Positions 1 to 7,872 of a DNA stretch of 35,414 nt are shown here, piece by piece. The notes below the pieces were generated by a model, which was not told the origin of the DNA, ran no database searches, and saw nothing but the letters and a program-made list of their open reading frames with translations. Source of the stretch: Dehalococcoidia bacterium (GTDB lineage Bacteria > Chloroflexota > Dehalococcoidia > JAUSIH01). Location: NCBI GenBank assembly GCA_030648205.1, contig JAUSIH010000058.1, positions 1-35,414 of the forward strand. The letters are read 5' to 3'. The position numbers were made by a program, and so were the translations under genes. Every line of letters starts with the position of its first letter. The first letter of the stretch is position 1.

Positions 1-120
1 GCGGCGGCTTTTGTACCTCCTACTCAGCCTCTAGCTGCTGTGTCCGCCCTACGCGACCATATATCCGTGGCTTTCATACAACACCGCACGGCTTGTTGCC
101 AGATATAATTGAAAACGGTG

Positions 121-149
121 GCCGCGCGCCGTTACGAAAACGGCGCGGC
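121..149. other. GC-rich hairpin
   Basis: An inverted repeat with arms around GCGCGCCGTT and AACGGCGCGG is separated by a short ACGA loop, with a small bulge. No T-run follows on either strand, so it is not a classical terminator. It lies just before a doubtful small ORF. The first 120 bases of the window show nothing else that I recognise. Confidence 0.4.
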
Positions 150-154
150 GAGGG

Positions 155-397
155 ATGCACCGGAGGCGCATGATTCGTGGCATAGAACACAGCACCATGA
201 TTGGCCCCTTGAGCCAGCTCACCGCGAACGGGAAGGACGTGGCGCAGGTACTCAAGGAGGAAGGCGAGAAATTCGTGGGCTGGCTTACAGCGCGAGGCTG
301 CCTTGTCATGAGCGACCCGGAGTTCCACCCTGCATCCACCGAGGACTGGGTCGTGGCGATTGTTCTTTGCGACCACGGCAAGCACGGCCTGGGTTAG
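155..397 (+). CDS. Small hypothetical protein (doubtful)
   Basis: This reading frame would encode 80 residues with a protein-like composition: an acidic and hydrophobic middle and an Ile-Val-Leu-Cys stretch near the C-terminus. I do not recognise a family. The start is uncertain. An ATG at 170 has a GGAGG only three bases upstream, and an ATG at 197 has no clear ribosome site. Its last codons (CTG GGT TAG) lie in the 15-base direct repeat that flankes the MITE-like element directly downstream, so the element may have landed at the gene's end. It could also be a chance ORF. No overlapping frame looks better. Confidence 0.35.
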   Translation: MHRRRMIRGIEHSTMIGPLSQLTANGKDVAQVLKEEGEKFVGWLTARGCLVMSDPEFHPASTEDWVVAIVLCDHGKHGLG

Positions 398-403
398 GGC
401 GCA

Positions 404-602
404 GGGCAATTGCGTCTAATTTCTTCTCACGCATGGACATGGCAAACCACAAAGGGGGTGTCCCTGGATTCCGGCCCCGTATCAGGTACGGGGCAAGCTC
501 TGCGCCGGAATGACGGTGGTGGATCGGCGGGCTTCTTTAAGCATTTCTTGAAATACTCACGGGACGAACGGGAGTGAGCGCTGCGTTAAGACGCGATTGC
601 CC
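404..602 (+). repeat. MITE-like element, family A, copy 1 (shortest form)
   Basis: Terminal inverted repeats are GGGCAATTGCGTCTAAT on the left (404-420) and TTAAGACGCGATTGCCC on the right (586-602). The element is bordered by a 15-base direct repeat CCTGGGTTAGGGCGC at 388-402 and 601-615, which looks like a target duplication that touches the right end. Inside is a palindromic module around 470-520 (GGATTCCGG ... CCGGAATGACGG). It encodes no transposase. Related longer copies lie at 3748-4005 and, inverted, at 28788-29155. Confidence 0.75.
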
Positions 603-622
603 TGGGTTAGGGCGCGCTCGCC

Positions 623-651
623 TTGACGGGCGCACCCCCAGACCGCATAAT
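623..651 (+). promoter_or_regulatory. Sigma70-type promoter for the MFS gene
   Basis: TTGACG (623-628) and CATAAT (646-651) are separated by 17 bases, a near-consensus -35/-10 pair. Transcription would start near 658, leaving a leader of about 25 bases before the ATG at 684. It sits immediately right of MITE-like element copy 1, so the element's insertion is just upstream of this promoter. Confidence 0.6.
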
Positions 652-683
652 GCGCCGGGGGTCATACCTCGACGCATTTGTTC

Positions 684-2003
684 ATGAACATCTTTCAGCC
701 TATTACGAAACGGACCAAGGGCATCTTTTTCGGCTGGTGGATCCTCACCAGCTTCAATGCCCTCAATTTCTATGCTAACGGCACCCTCTACTACGGGTTC
801 ACCGCTTTCTTCAGCCCCATCGCCAGCGAGATGGGATGGAGCCGCGCCGCAGTGGCCACCGGCGCCTCCCTGTTCCGCATGGAGTCCGGCGAAGCGTTCG
901 CGCCGCTCATAGGATACCTGTTCAACAAGGTGGGCGCACGGCGGCTCATGATGATCGGGGCCTCGGTGACGGGCCTCGGGTTCATTGCGCTGAGCCAGAT
1001 GCAGACGCTGTGGCACTACTACGCTGCGTTCACCCTACTGGCCCTCGGCTTCAGCTTCACCTTCAGCATCGTCATGGTCCCGGTGCTCGCCAATTGGTTC
1101 CACAAGAAACGCGGCCTAGCGTTCGGTCTCCTGGCGGGGGGCAACGCGACCGGCGGCCTGATGGTCCCGCTTCTTCCCCTCCTCATCAGCCAGTACGGCT
1201 GGCGGAGCACTCTTCTGGTTATCGGTCTCATGGCGTGGGTGTATTGCCTGCCACTGACGCTGGTTGTGCGGCAGCGGCCAGAAGACATGGGCCTGCGCCC
1301 GGACGGTGATGCGCAGGACACCGCCAAGCAGGCTGTCGCCAACGACAATACGCGGCCAGGGGGCCTGCGTGTCATCACGGAGCGGACGTCCACCGTCGCC
1401 CAAGCGGTGCGGCACCGGTCATTCTGGTTCATCGCCGCGGCCTTTACGATATGGGCCATGGTCATCAACTCCATCACCGTCCATGTGATCCCATTCTTCA
1501 CCGACCAGGGCTTTCCGCCCACGACCGCCGCTCTGGCCGTCACAGCTCTGACGCTGACCAGCATCCTGAGCCGCATTGGCTTCGGACGACTGGCGGACAC
1601 CTTCGATTCACGCTACCTGCTCATCGCCTGCAATCTGTCGGCGGCTGCGGGTCTGGCAGTGATGGCCTTTGTCCAAGGCCCGCTGCTCATCCCTCTCTTC
1701 GTGCTGAGCAGCTTCATCGCCTACGGAGGCGCCATCCCGTTGCGCCCGCAACTGCTCGCGGTCTATTACGGGCCCAAGGCGCTGCCGATGCTGCACGGAG
1801 TGCTCCTCATGGTGACGACCCTCGGGAGCACAATCGGTCCCGTCTACGCCGGCTGGGTGTATGACACGACGGGATCGTACACCATCGCATGGGTGACCAT
1901 GTCGCTCCTCAGCCTGTTCGGCATCCCGTTCATCCTGCTGGCGCGGCCTCCGCAGCAAGCGCCTCCCGCCCAGCCCAAGACGGGACTTGCGCCCGCCCCG
2001 TAA
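684..2003 (+). CDS. MFS transporter, oxalate/formate or monocarboxylate type
   Basis: This is a 12-helix major facilitator permease of the plasma membrane, 439 residues from the ATG at 684. A TTG two codons earlier (678) would also open the frame. Neither has a clear Shine-Dalgarno sequence. The segment 'YYGFTAFFSPIASEMGWSRA' near the N-terminus is typical of the OFA / monocarboxylate branch, which moves small organic acid anions. A charged, low-hydrophobic loop around residues 205-240 separates two six-helix halves. The next gene starts 59 bases downstream with a strong ribosome site, so this permease is probably co-transcribed with the selenoprotein and its partner. The transported compound may be their substrate; that link is inferred from position only. 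Confidence 0.85.
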   Translation: MNIFQPITKRTKGIFFGWWILTSFNALNFYANGTLYYGFTAFFSPIASEMGWSRAAVATGASLFRMESGEAFAPLIGYLFNKVGARRLMMIGASVTGLGFIALSQMQTLWHYYAAFTLLALGFSFTFSIVMVPVLANWFHKKRGLAFGLLAGGNATGGLMVPLLPLLISQYGWRSTLLVIGLMAWVYCLPLTLVVRQRPEDMGLRPDGDAQDTAKQAVANDNTRPGGLRVITERTSTVAQAVRHRSFWFIAAAFTIWAMVINSITVHVIPFFTDQGFPPTTAALAVTALTLTSILSRIGFGRLADTFDSRYLLIACNLSAAAGLAVMAFVQGPLLIPLFVLSSFIAYGGAIPLRPQLLAVYYGPKALPMLHGVLLMVTTLGSTIGPVYAGWVYDTTGSYTIAWVTMSLLSLFGIPFILLARPPQQAPPAQPKTGLAPAP

Positions 2004-2050
2004 TTTGCCTAGAATCAGCACAGGAATTCCTCGGCGGAGACCACAAACCT

Positions 2051-2058
2051 AAGGAGGA
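2051..2058 (+). promoter_or_regulatory. Ribosome binding site of the selenoprotein gene
   Basis: AAGGAGGA is a full-strength Shine-Dalgarno sequence four bases before the ATG at 2063. It fixes the start of the UGA-containing frame. Confidence 0.8.
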
Positions 2059-2062
2059 AAAC

Positions 2063-2635
2063 ATGCCTGAACAGCGGACCTGGAAAATCCTGGACCCCAC
2101 GGCGCCGATCGAGTCAGATACGCTGAAGCGGGAGATCCCCATTGCCCCTCGGCTGCGCGAAGTGGACGGAAAGACCGTGGGCTTCCTCAGCAACATGTGG
2201 CCCAGCGTACGTCCCACCTTTCAGCGTTTCATTGAGGTGGCCAAGGAGCGCCACCACGTAGCTCACTCCGTGTTCAAGGAACACCCCAACGCCTCCAGCG
2301 CGGCTCCCCAAAGCCAGCTACAAGAGCTGGCTACCCAGGCGGATGCGGTGGTGGTGGGCCTGGCGAACTGAGGGGCATGCACCACCTGGACGGTGCGTGA
2401 CGCTATCGAGCTTGAGAAAAAGGGCATCCCCACGGTGGCTATGGTCACCGAGCGGTTCGTCAACCTGGCGCAACACGTCGCCAAGGGGCAGGGCATGCCA
2501 TCGCTGCCCATGGTCGTGCTGCCGGCTAACGTGGACTTTCTTTCGCCGGAGGAGCTGCGCGTTGTGGCCGACAAGGCATTCAGCGAGGTGGCGGGCAAGC
2601 TCGCCTCTGCTCGCCAACGCAAGCCAGCGGTGTAA
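2063..2635 (+). CDS. UGSC-family selenoprotein (in-frame UGA = selenocysteine)
   Basis: The frame opened at 2063 meets TGA at 2369-2371 and continues in the same frame to TAA at 2635, giving 190 residues if UGA is read as Sec103. Both halves fit one protein: before the UGA comes 'ADAVVVGLAN' and after it 'GACTTWTVRDAIELEKKGIP'. This matches the UGSC family, named for its Sec/Cys-Gly-Ser-Cys motif; here it reads Sec103-Gly-Ala-Cys106. A CxxC-like Sec/Cys pair suggests redox or thiol chemistry, but the reaction is unknown to me. A hairpin fit to be a bacterial SECIS follows the UGA. There is no restart site with a good ribosome signal after the TGA. The next gene begins 42 bases later. The Sec machinery (SelA, SelB, SelD, tRNA-Sec) is not in this window. 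Automatic callers would split this into two false genes. A true nonsense mutation is the alternative, but the fit to the family motif argues strongly against it. Confidence 0.87.
2369..2403 (+). promoter_or_regulatory. Candidate bacterial SECIS element
   Basis: Directly after the UGA (2369-2371), ATGCACC (2377-2383) pairs with GGTGCGT (2392-2398), with one G-U pair, closing an eight-base loop ACCTGGAC. One more C-G pair extends the base. The loop's GG lies about 17 bases from the UGA, in the range expected for SelB-binding hairpins inside bacterial reading frames. Structure and distance are seen in the sequence; SelB binding is inferred. Confidence 0.65.
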
Positions 2636-2677
2636 CCAGGAGCCTCGCGTCCCTACCTTCCTGAAGGAGAAATATCT

Positions 2678-3736
2678 GTGAGTCCTGCCGCGCGCTTCAG
2701 TTCCCGCACCGTTGACGTAGAGCCCACGCCCGACGGCGCTTTTGCCGAGGCTTACCGTCTGGGCTGGACCGACGGTCTGCCCATTATCCCCCCCACAGAG
2801 GACAGGGTGGCGGCCATGGTGGACGCCAGTGGTTTGCCCGCGGACAAGCTGATGGGCAAGGTGCCGCCAGCCTACGGCGCGGCCACTATCGAGAAGATCG
2901 CCGTCAACGCTGTCATGGCGGGCTGCCTGGCGGAGTACATGCCGGTCGTCGTCGCCGCCACGGAGGCGATGTGCGAGAAGCAGTTCAACCTGGACGGCAT
3001 CCAGTCCACCACCAACCCGGTGGGCGTGGCGCTTATTATCAACGGCCCCATCCGCAAGCAGCTTGATGTCAACTGCGAGCGCAACTGTCTGGGGCCAGGC
3101 TGGCGGGCGAACGCCACCATTGGCCGGGCTGCCCGGCTGGTCATGCTGAACATTGGCGGGGGCACGCCAGGCACCGGGGACAAGGCCATCCATGGGTTTC
3201 CCGGCAAATACAGCTTCTGCTTTGGCGAACTGGAGGAGTCCAACCCCTGGGAGCCGTTGCACGTCGAGCGCGGCTTCAAGCGTGAGGACAGCACTGTGAC
3301 CGTGGTGGGCGCGCAGGGGACGTCCAACAACAACCTGGCCAACGAGTTCACTATTGAGGCCATGCTGGACGTGGTCGCCAACTCCATGAGCTATTTAGGC
3401 AGCAACAACGTCATGATAGGCGAGGGCGAGCCTCTGATTATTTTGACCGCCGCCCATGGCGAGCTGGCGAAAAAGGCGGGCATGTCCAAGATGGACGTGA
3501 AGAGGTACCTTTGGGAGAAGTCCGGGACGCCTCTCAGCGCCGTTCCCAAGAAGGGCACCGCCGACCGCCTCTGGCCGCGGCTGATCGTGGTGGACGGCAT
3601 CGTGAAGCCCTGCAAGCGTCCGGAGGATGTCATGCTGGTCATCGCGGGGGGGCCGGAGATGTACCATGCCGTCTTCGTAGCCACATTCGGAGACACGCAC
3701 GCGGTGACCAAACTCGTCCAGGCCCCGAAGAAATAG
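2678..3736 (+). CDS. Conserved partner protein of the UGSC selenoprotein, function unknown
   Basis: The protein has 352 residues from a GTG at 2678, with GAAGGAGA seven bases upstream. It is soluble, with no signal peptide or membrane span. Recognisable stretches are an N-terminal 'YRLGWTDGLPIIPPTEDRV', a block with two cysteines 'NCERNCLGPGWRANATIGRA' and a glycine-rich 'LNIGGGTPGTGDKAIHG'. This type of sequence is found beside or fused to UGSC-type proteins as far as I recall, so the two probably form one enzyme or complex. Which bond they act on I cannot tell. The paired cysteines would suit redox partnership with Sec103 of the upstream protein; that is inference. The gene ends with TAG, and a family A MITE-like element starts 11 bases later. 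Confidence 0.75.
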   Translation: MSPAARFSSRTVDVEPTPDGAFAEAYRLGWTDGLPIIPPTEDRVAAMVDASGLPADKLMGKVPPAYGAATIEKIAVNAVMAGCLAEYMPVVVAATEAMCEKQFNLDGIQSTTNPVGVALIINGPIRKQLDVNCERNCLGPGWRANATIGRAARLVMLNIGGGTPGTGDKAIHGFPGKYSFCFGELEESNPWEPLHVERGFKREDSTVTVVGAQGTSNNNLANEFTIEAMLDVVANSMSYLGSNNVMIGEGEPLIILTAAHGELAKKAGMSKMDVKRYLWEKSGTPLSAVPKKGTADRLWPRLIVVDGIVKPCKRPEDVMLVIAGGPEMYHAVFVATFGDTHAVTKLVQAPKK

Positions 3737-3747
3737 CCGGGACAACA

Positions 3748-4005
3748 GGGCAATCGCGTCTAATTCTTTCCTACTCATGGACATGGCAAACCACAAAGGG
3801 GGCGTCCCTTCGTCGCTCCGGCGGAAGCCGGAGCCCAGGGACACAAGCTCGCCCGCAACGGGCACGCTGGATTCCGGCCCCGTATCAGGTACGGGGCAAG
3901 CTCTCCGCCGGAATGACGGTGGTGAACTAGCGGGTATTTCCCAGCATTTCGTCACAATCTCTTGGGACGGATGGGAATGAACGCCTACATTAAGGCGCGA
4001 TTGCC
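3748..4005 (+). repeat. MITE-like element, family A, copy 2 (middle form)
   Basis: The terminal inverted repeats are GGGCAATCGCGTCTAAT (3748-3764) and ATTAAGGCGCGATTGCC (3989-4005). Compared with copy 1 it carries an extra module of about 60 bases (from TCGTCGCTCCGGCGG to ACGGGCACGC) before the shared GGATTCCGG palindrome. Possible target duplication is imperfect: GCCGGGACAA at 3736-3745 and GCCGGGCCAA at 4009-4018. Copies 1 and 2 share the internal stretch CATGGACATGGCAAACCAC. Confidence 0.75.
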
Positions 4006-4012
4006 TTGGCCG

Positions 4013-4044
4013 GGCCAAAGCTAAACTTGCGTTTGGCTTTGGCC
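4013..4044 (+). terminator. Strong hairpin, possible terminator after the selenoprotein operon
   Basis: GGCCAAAGCTAAAC (4013-4026) pairs with GTTTGGCTTTGGCC (4031-4044) over 14 base pairs (one G-T) around a TTGC loop. No T-run follows, so intrinsic termination is uncertain. The remaining bases up to 4215 hold no gene or promoter that I can support. Confidence 0.45.
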
Positions 4045-4215
4045 TCTGCTAATGTAGGACACAGGCGCAGGCTATGGTCACGCATGTGGGCTATTGTCGC
4101 ATGCCGGCCGCGAGACCTATGAGGAGGGTGAGGCAGCGAAAGCTCGAGGGGAGCGCCTCTCCGTCGTCCAGGCGGGGGCGAAGGCTGGCTCTTCCTCTGC
4201 GAGTATTATGACAAT

Positions 4216-5427
4216 ATGAAGCTGAAAACAAAAGGTATGCGGGTGGACCTCTTCGAGAAGTGCCGCCAGTTCATGCCCATAGTCCTCGAGCATCAGGCAA
4301 AGGGTGTTTATCCATACTTCATCCCGCTCGAGTCGGAGTCTGGCCCCGAGGTTGTCATTGGCGGGCGGCGCGTCCTCATGCTGGGGTCCAACAACTACCT
4401 GGGCCTCACGCAGCACCCGGCGGTCAAAGCGGCGGCCAAAGCCGCCATTGACCGCTACGGCAGCGGCTGCACGGGCTCTCGTCTGCTGAACGGCACGCTG
4501 GAGCTGCACGAGGAGCTGGAGCGTCGGCTTGCCGCGTTCATGCACAAGGAAGCGGCCCTGGTCTTCACCACGGGCTTCCAGGCCAACCTGGGCGCTATTT
4601 CAGCCCTGGCGGACCGCCATGACACCATTGTCATTGACAGGAGCGATCACGCCAGCATCATTGATGGCTGTCGCCTCTCCACGGCCCATGTGGTCAAGTA
4701 CCGGCATAACGACATGGAGCACCTGGAGAGCGTCCTCAAGTCCCTGGACGGCAAGGGCGGCGTGTTCATTGTGGCGGATGGCGTCTTCAGCATGGACGGC
4801 GATTTGGCGAACATCCCCGCGATGGTCCGCCTCAAGAAGCGCTATGGCGCTCGCCTCCTCATTGACGACGCCCACGGCATTGGCGCTCTTGGCAAGTGCG
4901 GCCGCGGCACGCTCGAAGTGTTCGGGATGGAAGAGGGCGTTGATGTCGTCGTCGGCACGTTCAGCAAGTCGCTGGCGTCCATTGGGGGCTTCGTCGTCGG
5001 AGACAAGGATCCCATCGAGTACATCAAGCACAACGCGCGCAGCATGCTGTTCAGCGCCAGCCTGCCTCCCGCCAGCGTGGCCGCGGCCATGGCGGCGCTG
5101 GAGATTGTAGTGAAAGAGCCGGAGCGGCGCGTCCGCCTGTGGCAGAACGTCAAAATGATGCGCGAAGGTCTGGAGTCGCTGGGCTTTGATATAGGGAATA
5201 GCCAGAGCCCTGTCATTCCCGTCATCATCGGCGACAACTCCCAGGTCACGGTGTTCTGGCGGGCGCTCTTTGACGCGGGTCTCTACACCAACTGCATCCT
5301 CTCCCCGGGGGTCCCGCCGGGTCACGAACTCATCCGCACCAGCTACATGGCCACGCACACCAAGGAGCACCTGCAGCAGGCGCTGGACATCTTTGAGACC
5401 GTAGGGAAGCGGATTGGCATTATTTAG
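4216..5427 (+). CDS. spt: Serine palmitoyltransferase-like PLP enzyme (alpha-oxoamine synthase)
   Basis: The 403-residue protein is a fold-type I PLP enzyme that condenses an amino acid with an acyl thioester and releases CO2. The PLP lysine is K251 in 'GTFSKSLASIGG', a form typical of serine palmitoyltransferase rather than of 8-amino-7-oxononanoate synthase or 2-amino-3-ketobutyrate ligase. H145 in 'DHASIIDG' would stack on PLP, and D217 and H220 in 'DDAHGIGALG' contact the cofactor. 'YGSGCTGSRLLNGTLELHEE' (about residues 77-96) also fits this family. Serine plus acyl-CoA or acyl-ACP giving 3-ketosphinganine is the likely reaction. The start is uncertain: ATG at 4216 lacks a clear ribosome site, and ATG at 4237 is an alternative. 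Downstream come an acyltransferase, a glycosyltransferase and a reductase, which support a sphingolipid role over biotin. No bio gene or dedicated acyl carrier protein is seen here. Confidence 0.8.
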   Translation: MKLKTKGMRVDLFEKCRQFMPIVLEHQAKGVYPYFIPLESESGPEVVIGGRRVLMLGSNNYLGLTQHPAVKAAAKAAIDRYGSGCTGSRLLNGTLELHEELERRLAAFMHKEAALVFTTGFQANLGAISALADRHDTIVIDRSDHASIIDGCRLSTAHVVKYRHNDMEHLESVLKSLDGKGGVFIVADGVFSMDGDLANIPAMVRLKKRYGARLLIDDAHGIGALGKCGRGTLEVFGMEEGVDVVVGTFSKSLASIGGFVVGDKDPIEYIKHNARSMLFSASLPPASVAAAMAALEIVVKEPERRVRLWQNVKMMREGLESLGFDIGNSQSPVIPVIIGDNSQVTVFWRALFDAGLYTNCILSPGVPPGHELIRTSYMATHTKEHLQQALDIFETVGKRIGII

Positions 5428-5475
5428 TTTGTTGGAGTCTTACCGGTCTGGTTACGGCTACGGGCGTCTTTTACA

Positions 5476-6630
5476 TTGACGACAGCACAAAGCATCCAGA
5501 CGCCTGGAACGAAGGCGGTGCAGGTCAGTCCAGTCCGCTCATCGCGCGACCTGGACGACTTCATACGTCTGCCGTGGCGTATCTACCGTGGCGACCGCTG
5601 CTGGGTGCCCCCGCTCATCCCCCGGCAAAAAGAGCTCCTGGACCGCTCCCGCCACCCGTTTCATCGCCACGCCGAGGTGGAATACTTTTTGGCCAGCCAG
5701 GACGGTCAGGTGGTCGGTCGGGTCGCCGCCATTCTGAACCACCGCCACAACGAATTTCACCACGAAAATGTAGGCTTCTTCGGCTTCTTCGAGTGCGTCG
5801 AGTCCGAGCAGGTCGCCGTGGCGCTCCTCCAGGCGGCCGGCGCCTGGCTCAGGGAGCGCGGGGCAGTCGCCATGAGGGGACCCGCCAGCTTCTCCAGCAA
5901 CGAGGAGTGGGGCCTGCTCATCGAGGGCTTCGAGCGTCCGCCCACCATCATGATGTCCTATAATCCGCGCTACTATGCGAGCCTTCTGGAAGGGGCCGGC
6001 CTTGCCAAGATAAAGGACCTGGTGGCGTGGCACTCCAATCTGGAAACGGCCAACAAGACGCAGCTCCGGAGGCTGACCGACAGACTGGCCCGGAGCGGGG
6101 ACATCACCGTCCGGCCCATCAACATGAAGCGGTTCAACGAGGAGGTGAAGCTCCTCCACGGGCTGTACAACAAGGCGTGGAGTCTGAACTGGGGCTTTGT
6201 GCCCATGACGGAGGAAGAGTTCTTCCACATGGCGCGCCAGCTCAAGGACCTGGTCATGCCTGACATTATTCTTGTGGGCTATGTCAAAGGCGAGCCGGCG
6301 GGCTTCAGCCTGTCCCTGCTGGACTACAATCAGGCCTTTATCCACATGAATGGCCGCATGGGGCTATTGGAGATCATCAAGTTCCTGTGGCACTCCAGGA
6401 AGATACGGTTCACGCGGGCCGTCGCCCTGGGCGTGGCGCCAGCATACCAGCGCAAGGGCCTAGATGCGCTGCTGATGCTTGACAGCTTCAACCGCGCGAT
6501 GCGCAAAGGCATTACGGAGGGGGAGATATCCTGGGTCCTGGAGGACAACATGCGCATGAACAACACCTGTGTGAGCTTTGGATTGAAGGTCTACAAGCGC
6601 TATCGCGTATACGAAAGGGCGCTGTCATGA
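5476..6630 (+). CDS. GNAT-fold acyltransferase, candidate bacterial ceramide synthase
   Basis: The protein has 384 residues from a TTG at 5476; no strong ribosome site is seen and a GTG at 5518 is an alternative. The N-terminal part has 'FIRLPWRIYRGDRCWVPPL', followed by 'VVGRVAAILNHRHNEFH', a GNAT-like beta strand. The C-terminal half contains 'RFTRAVALGVAPAYQRKG', the acyl-CoA loop region of GNAT proteins (V/A-x-x-x-x-Q-R-x-G), near residues 310-330. This architecture is that of the large family which includes the Caulobacter ceramide synthase bCerS. As far as I recall, that enzyme N-acylates the long-chain amine made by serine palmitoyltransferase. Position right after the Spt-like gene supports the same role here. 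A different N-acyltransfer is possible. The stop overlaps the next start (ATGA). Confidence 0.72.
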   Translation: MTTAQSIQTPGTKAVQVSPVRSSRDLDDFIRLPWRIYRGDRCWVPPLIPRQKELLDRSRHPFHRHAEVEYFLASQDGQVVGRVAAILNHRHNEFHHENVGFFGFFECVESEQVAVALLQAAGAWLRERGAVAMRGPASFSSNEEWGLLIEGFERPPTIMMSYNPRYYASLLEGAGLAKIKDLVAWHSNLETANKTQLRRLTDRLARSGDITVRPINMKRFNEEVKLLHGLYNKAWSLNWGFVPMTEEEFFHMARQLKDLVMPDIILVGYVKGEPAGFSLSLLDYNQAFIHMNGRMGLLEIIKFLWHSRKIRFTRAVALGVAPAYQRKGLDALLMLDSFNRAMRKGITEGEISWVLEDNMRMNNTCVSFGLKVYKRYRVYERALS

Positions 6631-7850
6631 AATCCAGCTATACGACAAGCCCGCACCCTGTCCATCGTCGCCCTGTCCGCATCCTCATCGTCATGTCGGA
6701 CACGGGAGGAGGGCACCGGAGCGCGGCGCAGGCGCTGAAGGGGGCGTTCCAGTCTCTGTATGGCTCCAGCGTGGAGATATACATTGTGGACTTCTTCGCT
6801 CTCCAGCGGCCTACCCCGGTGGACCGGCTGACCCGCCTCTATGGGCCGCTCATCCGTCACAGCCCCTGGCTGTGGGGGGCCCTCTACAAGGCCACCGACT
6901 CCCCCCAGGTCTATCGTGGCCTGGTCAGGACCCTTGAGCCGCTTCAGATACCCAAGGTGCGCCGCCTGCTGGATGCCCTGGCGCCTGACGCGGTGGTCTC
7001 CGTCCATCCGCTGTGCACCCGCGTGGTCGCGCACGCCATTCAGCGCCTCCGCCGTCCTATTCCGCTTATCGCTATGCCCACCGACCTGGTCAGCGTCCAT
7101 GCCAGCCACATTGACCCGGCGGTGGACCTGTTCATCGCGCCGACGCAAAGTTCGATGAAGAACCTGATCGCGCGGAACGTCCCCTCTGACAAGGTCATAA
7201 GCCTGGGCCTGCCCGTGGACGAGCGGTTCGGCCGCGTGGCGCGCAGCCCATCCGAGCTGCGCAACGAGCTGGGGCTGGACCCTCAGCGTTTCACCGCGCT
7301 GCTCATGGGTGGCGGCGAGGGAGCAGGGCCGCTCTCCCGCATCGTCCAGGCTGTGGATGAGGCCGGTCTGCCGATTCAGATGCTGGTGGTGTGTGGCCGC
7401 AACGCGGTGTGCCGCAGCAATCTGGAGAAGGCGCGCAGGACGATAGCCTGCCGCATCTTCGGCTTCGTCCATAACGTTCCGGACCTTATGGCCGCCAGCG
7501 ACGTCGTGATCACGAAGGCTGGCCCCCAGACCATCGCCGAGGCACTTGCCGCGGGCCGTCCGATCCTGCTGACGCACGCCCTGCCGGGGCAGGAGGAAGA
7601 CAACGTGCAGTATGTGGAGGCGGGAGGCGCGGGTTATTTCACGCCTACGCCTGAGGAGGTCGTGGCGCGCTTGAAAGATCTGGTTGAGCAGCCATCCAAG
7701 CTGGCGTGGCTCCAGGGGCAGGCGCGAGGCCTTGGCAGGCCACAGGCGGCACGGGAGGCGGCCCAGGCGGTCATGAGCATGGTGCCCGCCCCGGCTCCGC
7801 AACCCTCCATCAAACGGCCACGGCAGCGGTGGGAGTGGGATCCCGCCTAA
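6627..7850 (+). CDS. MGDG-synthase-like glycosyltransferase (GT28)
   Basis: The protein has 407 residues and starts in an ATGA overlap with the acyltransferase stop, so translation is probably coupled. The N-terminal domain has 'ILIVMSDTGGGHRSAAQAL' (residues about 15-33), the hallmark of monogalactosyldiacylglycerol synthase and processive diacylglycerol glucosyltransferases. The C-terminal GT28 domain has 'GFVHNVPDLMAASDVVITKAG', the 'TIAEALAAGRPILLT' sugar-nucleotide site and 'GQEEDN'. It would sit at the inner membrane face and move a sugar from a nucleotide donor to a lipid. Its place between ceramide-type genes makes ceramide or a long-chain base a likely acceptor; diacylglycerol is the conventional alternative. 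Confidence 0.85.
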   Translation: MKSSYTTSPHPVHRRPVRILIVMSDTGGGHRSAAQALKGAFQSLYGSSVEIYIVDFFALQRPTPVDRLTRLYGPLIRHSPWLWGALYKATDSPQVYRGLVRTLEPLQIPKVRRLLDALAPDAVVSVHPLCTRVVAHAIQRLRRPIPLIAMPTDLVSVHASHIDPAVDLFIAPTQSSMKNLIARNVPSDKVISLGLPVDERFGRVARSPSELRNELGLDPQRFTALLMGGGEGAGPLSRIVQAVDEAGLPIQMLVVCGRNAVCRSNLEKARRTIACRIFGFVHNVPDLMAASDVVITKAGPQTIAEALAAGRPILLTHALPGQEEDNVQYVEAGGAGYFTPTPEEVVARLKDLVEQPSKLAWLQGQARGLGRPQAAREAAQAVMSMVPAPAPQPSIKRPRQRWEWDPA

Positions 7851-7872
7851 CGGACTTGCTCACACTGCGCTG

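Noticed and set aside
109-513. Alternative plus-strand frame over the small ORF and the first MITE-like element
   Set aside because: It runs through the repeat and has a His/Arg-rich, non-protein-like composition.
2369-2371. Nonsense mutation or frameshift splitting the UGSC gene
   Set aside because: The frame is unchanged on both sides, the motif position is exactly that of Sec/Cys in the family, and a hairpin follows. Kept only as a low-probability alternative.
4117-4545. Minus-strand frame over the start of the Spt-like gene
   Set aside because: It overlaps the conserved N-terminus of the PLP enzyme and has no recognisable motif.
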